From Deltaproteobacteria bacterium (GTDB lineage Bacteria; Desulfobacterota; DSM-4660; Desulfatiglandales; Desulfatiglandaceae), in contig JAOZOW010000011.1 of NCBI GenBank assembly GCA_029933075.1, positions 1 through 41,343 on the forward strand: DNA of 41,343 bases, in the 5' to 3' direction. This document shows positions 1-7,751 of this stretch, piece by piece (position 1 is the first letter of the stretch; the number at the start of each line of letters is the position of its first letter). The notes under the pieces were generated by a model that saw only the letters and a list, made by a program, of their open reading frames with translations, ran no database searches and was not told where the DNA came from. Position numbers and translations under genes: made by a program.

Positions 1-75
1 AAAGAGGAGATACCTTAAACGTTGCTGGCTCCCAAGGAAGCAGAAATCTTAGAATATATCAGGCAGTAGGGATTC

Positions 76-465
76 CTACCAGAAAACTACGGACAGGCCC
101 TTGTGTCCCAAATTTTTGAAGTGGTTTTTATCAGAAGTGTGGATCTCTTTGCATCCAGCAACCATAAAAGTGGCCAGAATAATAGAATCAACATACGGCA
201 TGCCGCGACTGTGCTTTAGACCAGCAGCCCTCTCGGCTATCTCTTGATCTACAACTTTTACATTACATGCTGCCTCTATGCCTTTTACCATCTTCCTGCC
301 TTGGGCAGGTCTTCCAACCCGATATGATAAATAGAGGATCTCCCCACATGTAAGCACCGATACAATAGGAAAATCCGTACGCTCACTCAGGCCAATCCAC
401 AATTGTTTTGCCTCTTTATCCTTTTTCATTAGTGCAATGAAGAAACCGGTATCCAGACCTACCAT
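76..465 (-). CDS. VapC-type PIN-domain toxin (ribonuclease)
   Basis: This 129-residue protein fits the PIN-domain toxin family, Mg-dependent endoribonucleases of type II toxin-antitoxin pairs. The acidic metal-binding positions are visible: Asp5 in GLDTGFF, Glu42 in CGEILY, Asp93 in YVDSIILA and Asp112 in TSDKNHF. Length is typical of VapC. Its start overlaps the last 7 bases of the antitoxin gene upstream on the same strand, so the two are probably translated together. Family knowledge predicts cleavage of tRNA or rRNA loops, but the target cannot be inferred here. The protein looks intact. Confidence 0.88.
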   Translation of the reverse strand: MVGLDTGFFIALMKKDKEAKQLWIGLSERTDFPIVSVLTCGEILYLSYRVGRPAQGRKMVKGIEAACNVKVVDQEIAERAAGLKHSRGMPYVDSIILATFMVAGCKEIHTSDKNHFKNLGHKGLSVVFW

Positions 466-692
466 CTATCTCTCTCCCTGTCTTTTAGCCACTCTCTTTC
501 CGCCTCTTTAAAATCTTTGGACATGCCGATCTTTTCAGCGCTTTCAATAACTTTACCAAAATTTTCTTTTCGCTCCGCGGTCTTCAGGTAAACACGCAGC
601 GCCTCTTTCACTATCCCTGACATTGATTTGTCCTGCCTCTTAAGAATATCAAGAAATTCATCATCCAGATATATGCTTACCGTTCGCCCCAT
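459..692 (-). CDS. Ribbon-helix-helix (CopG-like) antitoxin
   Basis: This 77-residue protein starts with a beta strand (RTVSIYLDDEFLDIL) followed by two short helices, the usual ribbon-helix-helix DNA-binding arrangement. The charged C-terminal half is expected to wrap the toxin. It precedes and overlaps the PIN toxin gene, the normal antitoxin-first order. A purine-rich ribosome-binding site (AGGGGGCAGGT) lies just upstream of the ATG, and the palindrome at 714-734 is a likely autoregulatory operator. The antitoxin role is inferred from fold, size and neighbour. Confidence 0.82.
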   Translation of the reverse strand: MGRTVSIYLDDEFLDILKRQDKSMSGIVKEALRVYLKTAERKENFGKVIESAEKIGMSKDFKEAEREWLKDRERDRW

Positions 693-713
693 GACCTGCC
701 CCCTGCAATTTAA

Positions 714-734
714 TTCTAATATATTATATTAGAA
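714..734. promoter_or_regulatory. Operator palindrome of the toxin-antitoxin pair
   Basis: Two perfect 10-base arms (TTCTAATATA and TATATTAGAA) surround a single central T, 22 bases upstream of the antitoxin ATG. Ribbon-helix-helix antitoxins typically bind such AT-rich inverted repeats to repress their own promoter. The palindrome also contains the stop codon of the ATPase remnant next to it. The repeat is seen directly; operator function is inferred. Confidence 0.65.
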
Positions 735-876
735 CAGAAAATCCTGTCAAGGCTTCAGTGGTTGTCTTGCCCATCTGCCTCGGCCCGGCCACAAAAACCA
801 CCTCTCTTGATAGGTCTTTTTTGATATGCTTCTGAATATGCGGGGTTATATATTCCTCTTTCTTGCGCTCTATCAT
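724..876 (-). pseudogene. N-terminal remnant of an AAA ATPase (DUF4143-type)
   Basis: The reading frame begins with ATG at 876 and encodes 50 residues before TAA at 724. It contains a clear Walker A, GPRQMGKTT, preceded by the sequence style typical of the AAA_14/DUF4143 ATPases (MIERKKEEYITP). Those proteins are normally about 380-450 residues, so nearly everything after the P-loop is missing. The frame ends inside the antitoxin operator palindrome, suggesting that insertion or deletion linked to the toxin-antitoxin pair removed the rest. It is most likely non-functional. Confidence 0.65.
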
Positions 877-1091
877 AAATTACTCGCGATTTTTTTTGAC
901 AAGCATAAAATAATGGCTCCTCTTGAGAGTTTGCGGGCAAATATTCTGGAGAAGACAGAATAATGATCTGAAATGACGAGCATACCGGCTCGTGTGCATG
1001 GGGTCCTCCTGGATCCCCGGGGGCAAGGTGTCATGAATTACAGCTTTTGGCCTTGAGATTTTCACATTCCCGTTTTATGAGTACAACAAGA

Positions 1092-1105
1092 CCCCCGTCC
1101 GGGGG
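1092..1105 (+). other. Small GC-rich stem-loop before the kor operon
   Basis: CCCCC and GGGGG arms enclose a GTCC loop in the leader about 45 bases before the first kor gene. There is no T-tract, so it is not a terminator. It may be an mRNA leader structure. No other recognisable feature was found between 877 and 1150. Confidence 0.3.
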
Positions 1106-1150
1106 GATGCAGTTTCTCCAGATGAATGAAGGACAGGAGGTATCAAAGGA

Positions 1151-1456
1151 TTGATGGACACAGATCCTGCCAAAGATATGGGGTCGGAACGGAAAAGGCC
1201 CTCATCCCGCAAAGGCGCGGCCCGAAAGACCCGGAAGAAGCGGTTTAGCCAGCACCTCTTTCGCGACTGGTGCAAGGCCTGCGGGATATGCAACGCGTTC
1301 TGCCCAAAGGGGGTCATAGGGAGGGACAACGAGGGCAAGCCTCTTTTTCTCAAGCCGGATGACTGTATAGGCTGCCGTTTCTGTGAACTACACTGCCCGG
1401 ACTTTGCCATTACCATTGTAGAGAGAAACACCCGCCAGGAGGACAAGGCGTCATGA
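1151..1456 (+). CDS. korD: 2-oxoacid:ferredoxin oxidoreductase, delta (4Fe-4S) subunit
   Basis: A 101-residue ferredoxin-type subunit with two 4Fe-4S cluster motifs: CKACGICNAFCPKG around residues 42-55 and CIGCRFCELHCPD around 76-88. It would pass electrons from the thiamine-diphosphate subunits to ferredoxin. The basic N-terminal stretch (about 35 residues) is usual for KorD proteins. The start is either TTG at 1151 or the adjacent ATG at 1154; AGGAGG at 1135-1140 serves either. It overlaps korA by 4 bases (ATGA), indicating translational coupling. The 2-oxoglutarate specificity is inferred from the downstream gdh gene. Confidence 0.88.
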   Translation: MMDTDPAKDMGSERKRPSSRKGAARKTRKKRFSQHLFRDWCKACGICNAFCPKGVIGRDNEGKPLFLKPDDCIGCRFCELHCPDFAITIVERNTRQEDKAS

Positions 1457-2601
1457 GTGCCAGGAAAGGACAAAAGCGGGTTCTTCTTCAGGGCAATGAG
1501 GCCATTGTGGAAGGGGCACTTGCTGCCGGTTGCCGCTTTTTTGCGGGTTATCCTATTACCCCCGCCTCCGAGATCGCCGAGCTGCTATCCATGCGCCTTC
1601 CCCTTGCGGGAGGCACATTTATCCAGATGGAAGATGAGATCGCGAGCATCGGCGCTGTCATCGGTGCCTCCCTGGCAGGCGTCAAGAGCATGACCGCCAC
1701 AAGCGGACCCGGCTTCTCACTGATGCAGGAAAACCTGGGATTTGCCTGCATGGCGGAAGTGCCATGCGTCATCGTTAATGTCATGCGAGGGGGTCCGAGC
1801 ACGGGACTTCCTACGAATCCTTCTCAGGGGGATGTAATGCAGGCAAGGTGGGGGACACACGGCGACCACCCGGTGATCGTTCTAAGTGTCTCCACCGTCC
1901 AGGACTGTTTTGAAATCACGATCCTTGCCTTCAACCTCTCGGAGAAATACCGAGTGCCGGTCATAATCCTCTCCGACGCAGTGGTGGCCCATACCAGGGA
2001 GGTCTTCACATTCCCACATGCACGGGAAATCCAGATCGTTGATCGCGCTTTGCCCAGCATGCCCCCGGAGTGGTACATACCATATGAAGACAGCCCCAGC
2101 GGCGTGCCCCCAATGGCCCCTTTTGGAGAAGGGTATCGGTACCATGTGACCGGTCTGGTCCACGATGTGAGGGGTTTTCCCACGCAGCGTCCAGAGGAAA
2201 TCAAGGCCCTGATAAACCGGCTCTTTCGCAAAATCACCCAAGGTTTTCATGAAATCCAGAAAGTGCAGCGGTTTATGCTGGACGATGCCGATGTATCGGT
2301 GATTGCCTACGGCTCAGTATCTCGTGCCGCCCGCCAGGCGGTCAAGGAGGCAAGGCGGGAGGGAGTCAGGGCAGGCCTATTGCAATTGATCACGCTCTTT
2401 CCTTTCCCGAGATCATCAGTAGAGTCCGTACTCAAGCAGTGCCGCGGCGTTGTGGTCCCGGAGATGAACGTGGGACAGATCAGCCGCGAGGTAAAAAGGG
2501 TTAACCGCTGGGAGTGTAAGGTGGAGAAATATAACCGCGTTGACGGCCGCCTCATAACACCCAAGCAAATACGCCAGTTGATTTTCAAATTGGGGACATA
2601 G
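1453..2601 (+). CDS. korA: 2-oxoglutarate:ferredoxin oxidoreductase, alpha subunit
   Basis: A 382-residue alpha subunit of the 2-oxoacid:ferredoxin oxidoreductase family. The N-terminal pyrimidine-binding domain is recognisable from EGALAAGCRFFAGYPITPASE and the MEDEIASIGAVIGAS segment, followed by SGPGFSLMQEN. The C-terminal transketolase-like domain (from about residue 270) contains SVIAYGSVSRAAR. It works with KorB, which binds thiamine diphosphate, to convert 2-oxoglutarate and CoA to succinyl-CoA and reduced ferredoxin. It sits between korD and korB in the typical D-A-B-C order. A branched-chain oxoacid substrate is possible, but the neighbouring glutamate dehydrogenase favours 2-oxoglutarate. 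Confidence 0.92.
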   Translation: MSARKGQKRVLLQGNEAIVEGALAAGCRFFAGYPITPASEIAELLSMRLPLAGGTFIQMEDEIASIGAVIGASLAGVKSMTATSGPGFSLMQENLGFACMAEVPCVIVNVMRGGPSTGLPTNPSQGDVMQARWGTHGDHPVIVLSVSTVQDCFEITILAFNLSEKYRVPVIILSDAVVAHTREVFTFPHAREIQIVDRALPSMPPEWYIPYEDSPSGVPPMAPFGEGYRYHVTGLVHDVRGFPTQRPEEIKALINRLFRKITQGFHEIQKVQRFMLDDADVSVIAYGSVSRAARQAVKEARREGVRAGLLQLITLFPFPRSSVESVLKQCRGVVVPEMNVGQISREVKRVNRWECKVEKYNRVDGRLITPKQIRQLIFKLGT

Positions 2602-2625
2602 CCTTTCAGCACAAGGGGGATACCT

Positions 2626-3483
2626 ATGTCACAGGGAGTGACCAAATTGATTCACAAGTATCTCCGCCATGACAAAAAATTCCCGCATGTCTGGTGCCCG
2701 GGTTGCGGCAACGGCATAGTTCTGGGAGCGCTCATTCGTGCCATTGACAGGATCGGCCTGGAAAAAGATGAAATCGTTCTGGCCTCGGGCATCGGTTGCT
2801 CCGGACGCATGCCTGTATATGTGGACTTTAACACTCTGCACACCACTCACGGCAGGGCCTTGACCTTTGCCACGGGGATCAAGCTTGCAAAACCTTCCCT
2901 GACAGTGATAGCCATTATGGGAGACGGGGACGCCACCGCCATAGGCGGCAACCATTTTATCCACGCGGCCCGCCGGAACCTGAATCTCACCGCTATCATC
3001 ATTAACAACCAAATCTACGGGATGACAGGGGGACAGTCCTCCCCCACAACGCCCTACGGCAGCTATGCCACCACAGCTCCCTACGGCCTCATTGAGCATG
3101 CCTTCTCCATTGCCGAGCTTGCGGTCACGGCAGGAGCCCCTTTCGTGGCCAGAGGCACCGTATACCACGTAGAGACCCTGGAAGACCTCGTGAAAAAGGC
3201 AATCCTCAAACGAGGGTTTGCCGTGGTGGAGGTAATTTCCAACTGCCACGTACAATATGGGAGGCGGAATAACATGGGAGACCCCGTTACCATGATGAAA
3301 TGGATGCGAGACCATGCAATCCGCGTGGAAAAAGCAAGCTCCATGTCCATTGACGACATGGAAGGCAAATTCACCATAGGAGTGCTCGCTGACGTGGAAA
3401 AGCCTATCTACACAGAGGAATATCAAAAAATTCGTGAAGGCGCCATTAAAGGACGCCCTACGGGAGGCCCGGGGCATGGATAA
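2626..3483 (+). CDS. korB: 2-oxoglutarate:ferredoxin oxidoreductase, beta (TPP) subunit
   Basis: A 285-residue beta subunit that binds thiamine diphosphate. The cysteine motif VWCPGCGNG is near residue 23, and the TPP/Mg motif runs from GDGDATAIGGNH through NNQIYGMTGGQSSPTTP around residues 104-145. Length is typical. It starts 24 bases after korA and overlaps korC by 8 bases, consistent with one transcript. Together with KorA it forms the catalytic core that decarboxylates 2-oxoglutarate. Confidence 0.93.
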   Translation: MSQGVTKLIHKYLRHDKKFPHVWCPGCGNGIVLGALIRAIDRIGLEKDEIVLASGIGCSGRMPVYVDFNTLHTTHGRALTFATGIKLAKPSLTVIAIMGDGDATAIGGNHFIHAARRNLNLTAIIINNQIYGMTGGQSSPTTPYGSYATTAPYGLIEHAFSIAELAVTAGAPFVARGTVYHVETLEDLVKKAILKRGFAVVEVISNCHVQYGRRNNMGDPVTMMKWMRDHAIRVEKASSMSIDDMEGKFTIGVLADVEKPIYTEEYQKIREGAIKGRPTGGPGHG

Positions 3484-4069
3484 GAAAGGACGCCGTTACG
3501 AGGTGGTGTTCAGCGGATCGGGAGGCCAAGGCATTATCCTTGGGGCCGTGGTACTTGCAGAGGCCTGTGGTATCCACGACGGCAAGTATGTATGTCAGAC
3601 TCAGAGCTACGGGCCGGAGTCGAGGGGCGGTTTCAGCAGGGCCGATGTGGTAATAAGTGATCGGCCCATTGATTATCCCATGGCCACGGAACCTGACCTC
3701 CTCCTTGCCATGAACCAGACATCCTGTGACCGCTACCATCCGGAATTGAAGGCGGACGGCCTGCTTGTAGTAGATGCCTCCTTAGTCTCACAAATCCCTG
3801 CAGGCAGGACCGTGGCCATCCCCTTCACGGAGATCGCCCGAGAGCAATTCGGGACCGAGATGGTGGCCAACATGGTCTCCCTTGGAGCCGTGGTGCAACT
3901 GACCAGACTCGTCTCCCCAAGTAAGCTGAGAGCCGCTCTAACAGCGAGGGCGCCCCAGCACACGGCGGATCTGAACAGGGCCGCATTGAATGCCGGTATC
4001 AGGGCGGCGAAGAAAATAGACGTGGCATGTCTGGAGAATCTTGGCGCTCCTGAGGAGGAAGATGTGTAA
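3476..4069 (+). CDS. korC: 2-oxoglutarate:ferredoxin oxidoreductase, gamma subunit
   Basis: A 197-residue gamma subunit. Family signatures are visible: VVFSGSGGQGIILGA near the start, then QSYGPESRGGFSRADVVIS. The ATG at 3476 was chosen because homologues begin shortly before this first beta strand and GGGAGG lies upstream. A longer frame from 3434 would only add residues overlapping korB. It completes a four-subunit KorDABC enzyme. The gap to gdh is 12 bases. Confidence 0.9.
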   Translation: MDKKGRRYEVVFSGSGGQGIILGAVVLAEACGIHDGKYVCQTQSYGPESRGGFSRADVVISDRPIDYPMATEPDLLLAMNQTSCDRYHPELKADGLLVVDASLVSQIPAGRTVAIPFTEIAREQFGTEMVANMVSLGAVVQLTRLVSPSKLRAALTARAPQHTADLNRAALNAGIRAAKKIDVACLENLGAPEEEDV

Positions 4070-4081
4070 AAGGGAGGAAAA

Positions 4082-7000
4082 ATGGCCGCGAAAGCTAAAA
4101 AAGGTAATGTCCCGCGGGAGGTGCTGTCAACTTGCGACCCTGAGTTTTACCGCCAGATACAGATCTCTCTCAAAGAACACGAGCGAAAGGCATCGGAGAA
4201 TCTCCAATGGCTCCTGGATAATCTGCACCCCTACTTCTTCATAACCATGCAAGAGGAGATGGAGGCCATCGTGAACCTGGCAGGCAGACTTCACCATGTG
4301 CCCTATCAGTGGAAAGTCACCCTGATCGACGAAGAGAAAAAACTAATAGTGGCCCGGCTTGATATCCCCGGCTCCCTTTACGACACACTGAAGAACCTCA
4401 GGGAGCGGGAAATATCCTATGCGGAAATCACTCATTCCTACGGGCGTATCCCGGGGGCAGGCCGTGAGCTTGAAATCCAGCGATTTGAGTTCGACCGAAA
4501 GACAGCGGACCAGATCGGCAAAGCTTCCCAGAGAGCCGTAGACCGAGAAAAAAAGAGCGCGATCATTGGTGTCATGAAACAGCTATATCCGAGCTTCGAT
4601 TTCCGACAATTCGATCAGGCCCTCAGCCTCCTCTCCGCCAACAATGAAAACTATGTAAAGATCTCACCGCCTGAGAGGATTGCCAGGGTCCTGTGGCTCT
4701 ACCAGGAGGGCCTCAACCATGACGGCCTTTACCTGGACGTTGAAAAAATGAGTCAGCAGGGTCGTTACAGGGAAACACGTCTTCTCTTCTCTGTGGGGAA
4801 TCCAGTGCAGCGCGGATTCCTGACCCAAACGAGCGAGGTCTTCCAGAGGCTCAACATCGGGGTACAGCGGTCTTACAGCCTCATCATCAATACCGGTGTG
4901 GCCCCGTACTTCCTCGGCACCTTTTACGTAACCCCGCGCACAGGTGCTGATATGGGAAAGGAATCGGAGCTTTACCGGAAACTGAAGACCGAACTTTACA
5001 ATACCCAGATCCTTTCCGCTTCAGATAGAACCTATACCCATTTCGTGGCCCGCGGGATCATGACCGGAGAAGAGGCCACTCTAACCAATGCCTTTATTGC
5101 CTTTTGCCACACTACTTTGGCCCATAACCAGCCGGACCGGTTCGATATGGAGGTGGTGAAGAACGCCTTCCATTCCGACCCGGAGATAACCCTGTCACTG
5201 ATCCACCTTTTCAAGACAAGGTTCGACCCCACTTTCAAGAAAAGGGAGGCGGCCTTCAAGAAGGCCTTGAAAAAGACAGAAGAGGCGGTGGATAGATACA
5301 ACACCGGCCATCGATACCTGGATGAGATCCGGCGGACCATCTTCAGGGCCTGCATTTCCTTTATCTGCCATACCCTTAAAACAAACTTCTTCGTCCCTGA
5401 AAAGCACGCACTCGCTTTCCGCCTGGATCCAGCCTATCTGGAGGAGTTAGGTCGGGAGATTACAGAAGACCTCCCAAAGGCCCGGCCTTTTCGAATCACC
5501 TTCTTCTTCGGACAGCACGGGGTGGGATATCATATAGGCTTCTCCGATATTGCCAGGGGTGGATGGCGGACTATCATCTGCACCGATGAGGATGAATATC
5601 TCGTTAACACCAGTAACCTTTTCCGGGAAGTGTTTGTCTTGGCCTATACGCAACATCTCAAGAACAAGGACATCTACGAGGGTGGATCAAAGCTGACAGT
5701 GGTTCTGGACGCATCAAATGCCAAATCCAGGGAGGCGGTGACTCAGAGGCTCTACAAGCTCCAGTACGGATTTATCAATGCATTCCTGGACATCTTCGTC
5801 ACCGATAACGGTAAAGCCAAGGACCGGCGCGTTATGGACTACTATTGCGAGGACGAACCGATTGAGCTGGGGCCGGACGAGAACATGCATGAAACCATGA
5901 TCGAGCTCATAGCCCAGCAGTCTGTAAAGCGTGGGTACTTGCTGGGAATCGGCATTATGTCGAGCAAACGTGTGGGAATCAACCACAAGGAGTACGGAGT
6001 CACCTCCAGGGGGGTGGTAAAATTTGCCGAAATTGCCATGAAAGAGCTGGGGATCGACATTCACCATGACGATTTTTCCGTGAAGATCACGGGAGGGACC
6101 AACGGTGATGTGGCTGGCAATGCCATGCGCCTTTTGCTGAAACGCTGTCCCAGGGCAAGGATCTTGGCCATTGCGGCCGGTTCAGGCGCCCTTTTCGACC
6201 CCAGGGGCGTGAACCGCAAGGCACTCAAAGCACTGGTCCTGAAACGGGATGTTGTGGAGTTCAACCCCAGGGCACTCAGTCCAGGGGGATTCATCATCTT
6301 TCGCCATCAGCAACGAATGGAAGGGGTGAGAGAGCTGCACAGAAAACTCATTCGAACCGGCGGGGGCGTGGAGGAGAAATGGATCACCTTGGATGAATTC
6401 CACAGGGAATTTGAAGACCTGATATTCGGTGTTACCGCAGACCTCTTTCTCCCTTGCGGAGGCAGGCCGGAGACCATCGATGCAAACAACTGGCAGCGGT
6501 TTTTCAAGGAAGACGGCACTCCCGCGGCCCGGGTGATCACGGAAGGCGCCAATTCATACATTACGCCCCGGGCGCGGGAGGAGATGCAAAAAAAGGGGGT
6601 ACTGATCCTCCGCGATGCATCGGCCAACAAATGCGGGGTTATTTCCTCATCTTACGAGATTATTGCCAACCTGCTTATGACAGAAAAGGAATTCCTTATC
6701 CATAAAGAAGATTACGTGAGGGGCGTACTGGAAATCCTGGAAAAGAGGGCCGAGGATGAAGCCAGGCTTATCTTCAAGAGATACAAGGAGAAAAAAGGCT
6801 CCTTGCTTCTTACGGAAATCAGCGATGCAATCAGCATTGAGATCAATGAACACTACGAGGGCCTTTTCCGCTTCTTTCAAGAAAGACCGGAGCTTGCCGA
6901 CCAGCGGGTCTTCAGAAAGATGCTTCTGAACCATCTCCCGTCCCTCATAAGAAAAACTCCAAAGTACAGGGCGAGGATAAAGAGACTGCCACCCAAGATC

Positions 7001-7114
7001 AAGTCCGCCATTCTGGCAAGCGAAGTGGCCTCCTCCATTGTCTACAGGGGCGGGTGGGAGCTGGACCTGGAGAGCAGGCTCAGGAATTTCCTGAAACACT
7101 ACTTCTCAACGTGA
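4082..7114 (+). CDS. gdh: Large NAD-type glutamate dehydrogenase (about 1010 residues)
   Basis: The 1010-residue protein belongs to the large NAD-glutamate dehydrogenase group, which has a long N-terminal regulatory region (about residues 1-460) before the catalytic part. Catalytic segments include FSDIARGGWRT and the lysine-bearing EGGSKLTVVLDAS near 535-550. The NAD-binding part shows GGTNGDVAGNAM, and later LPCGGRPETIDANNW and EGANSYITPRAREEM. It would oxidise glutamate to 2-oxoglutarate plus ammonia. Being fifth in the kor operon, it likely feeds KorDABC directly. The usual KGG motif reads SKLT here, a moderate divergence. It runs convergently toward the regulator gene, 5 bases away. Confidence 0.88.
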   Translation: MAAKAKKGNVPREVLSTCDPEFYRQIQISLKEHERKASENLQWLLDNLHPYFFITMQEEMEAIVNLAGRLHHVPYQWKVTLIDEEKKLIVARLDIPGSLYDTLKNLREREISYAEITHSYGRIPGAGRELEIQRFEFDRKTADQIGKASQRAVDREKKSAIIGVMKQLYPSFDFRQFDQALSLLSANNENYVKISPPERIARVLWLYQEGLNHDGLYLDVEKMSQQGRYRETRLLFSVGNPVQRGFLTQTSEVFQRLNIGVQRSYSLIINTGVAPYFLGTFYVTPRTGADMGKESELYRKLKTELYNTQILSASDRTYTHFVARGIMTGEEATLTNAFIAFCHTTLAHNQPDRFDMEVVKNAFHSDPEITLSLIHLFKTRFDPTFKKREAAFKKALKKTEEAVDRYNTGHRYLDEIRRTIFRACISFICHTLKTNFFVPEKHALAFRLDPAYLEELGREITEDLPKARPFRITFFFGQHGVGYHIGFSDIARGGWRTIICTDEDEYLVNTSNLFREVFVLAYTQHLKNKDIYEGGSKLTVVLDASNAKSREAVTQRLYKLQYGFINAFLDIFVTDNGKAKDRRVMDYYCEDEPIELGPDENMHETMIELIAQQSVKRGYLLGIGIMSSKRVGINHKEYGVTSRGVVKFAEIAMKELGIDIHHDDFSVKITGGTNGDVAGNAMRLLLKRCPRARILAIAAGSGALFDPRGVNRKALKALVLKRDVVEFNPRALSPGGFIIFRHQQRMEGVRELHRKLIRTGGGVEEKWITLDEFHREFEDLIFGVTADLFLPCGGRPETIDANNWQRFFKEDGTPAARVITEGANSYITPRAREEMQKKGVLILRDASANKCGVISSSYEIIANLLMTEKEFLIHKEDYVRGVLEILEKRAEDEARLIFKRYKEKKGSLLLTEISDAISIEINEHYEGLFRFFQERPELADQRVFRKMLLNHLPSLIRKTPKYRARIKRLPPKIKSAILASEVASSIVYRGGWELDLESRLRNFLKHYFST

Positions 7115-7119
7115 CCATG

Positions 7120-7398
7120 TTAGATCCGATACATGGGAGCCTGAAGATGGGTCCCTTTGCACGAAGGACAACGGCCGGGGGAGGTGAAACGAGTTCGGTT
7201 TTTGAAGACATATCCGCATCCGAGACATCGAGCAGGGATTATAATGAGCCTCTTTCCCTGAGCCGCTGTGGAGCGGGACACATGGGGCAAGTGCTCGTAG
7301 ACCTCTTTTTCCCTGATTCCAAGTTCCTGGGATATACCTTTGGCGTCTATCTCTCCCTCGCTCAACAATGCGATCATCTGCTGCCTTATGGTCTTCAC
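7120..7398 (-). CDS. HTH plus zinc-ribbon predicted transcriptional regulator
   Basis: A small protein with an N-terminal helix-turn-helix region (IALLSEGEIDAKGISQELGI) and a C-terminal zinc ribbon with two Cys pairs (CLGCGYVF and CPSCKG). This architecture matches a family of short predicted regulators (COG3357-like). The start is uncertain. The frame is open up to 7455, but those extra codons come from an intergenic repeat (7431-7447 recurs exactly at 11481-11497), so the GTG at 7398, preceded by GAGGAG, is preferred and gives 92 residues. ATG at 7377 is an alternative. The regulated target is unknown. It converges with gdh. Confidence 0.68.
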   Translation of the reverse strand: MKTIRQQMIALLSEGEIDAKGISQELGIREKEVYEHLPHVSRSTAAQGKRLIIIPARCLGCGYVFKNRTRFTSPGRCPSCKGTHLQAPMYRI

Positions 7399-7430
7399 CT
7401 GCTCCTCGTCTCTATACCCCAACACAACGC

Positions 7431-7580
7431 CGTCCAAAATCGATTTCCATCTCAAGGGCTAAGCAGGCAGGCCTTCTTCTTGCCGATCCCCTGATATTGC
7501 GGTGTTCCTGCCTGCGTCAGGCAGGGAGAAAAATATCCCTGGCCTGCGGTCATTTCCAAATCGCCGAACCCATAACCTCA
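7431..7580. repeat. Intergenic repeat family B, longest copy
   Basis: The 17-base segment CGTCCAAAATCGATTTC (7431-7447) recurs exactly at 11481-11497. GCCGATCCCCTRATATT and AAATATCCCT at 7482-7540 recur at 31768-31806. The region contains an 8-base perfect hairpin at 7507-7525 (CCTGCCTG/CAGGCAGG, loop CGT). It extends the neighbouring regulator frame artificially. It looks like a dispersed non-coding repeat, not a gene. Confidence 0.55.
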
Positions 7581-7732
7581 ATTTGAAGCGCAGGTTTCCT
7601 TCCGGTTGACCTGTTGAAACGACAGAAGCCAGGTTCAGGATCGAACCGATTTTGGAGAGCAATGCCCCGGCATCTTTAATAACGTCAACAGATCGAATGC
7701 AAATCATTTCCCCGACAAAGCCCCTCTTTGAA

Positions 7733-7749
7733 TCTCGCGGCCCGCGAGA
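7733..7749 (-). promoter_or_regulatory. SECIS-like hairpin for the second UGA
   Basis: In the mRNA (minus strand) a perfect 7-bp stem, TCTCGCG/CGCGAGA, carries loop GGC. The loop begins at base 22 counted from the T of the TGA at 7763. Bacterial SECIS elements place an apical loop with guanines about 16-37 bases after UGA, so distance and loop content fit. It lies beyond the TAA stop, as required when Sec is the third-last residue. The structure is seen; the function is inferred. Confidence 0.55.
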
Positions 7750-7751
7750 CA

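Noticed and set aside
1-69. Short plus-strand frame ending TAG at 69 that could be the C-terminus of a gene
   Set aside because: Only about 16 codons follow an in-frame stop, and no family is recognisable; too little sequence before the window edge.
2629-3477. 282-codon open frame on the minus strand
   Set aside because: It is an antisense shadow of korB, which has clear TPP motifs on the plus strand.
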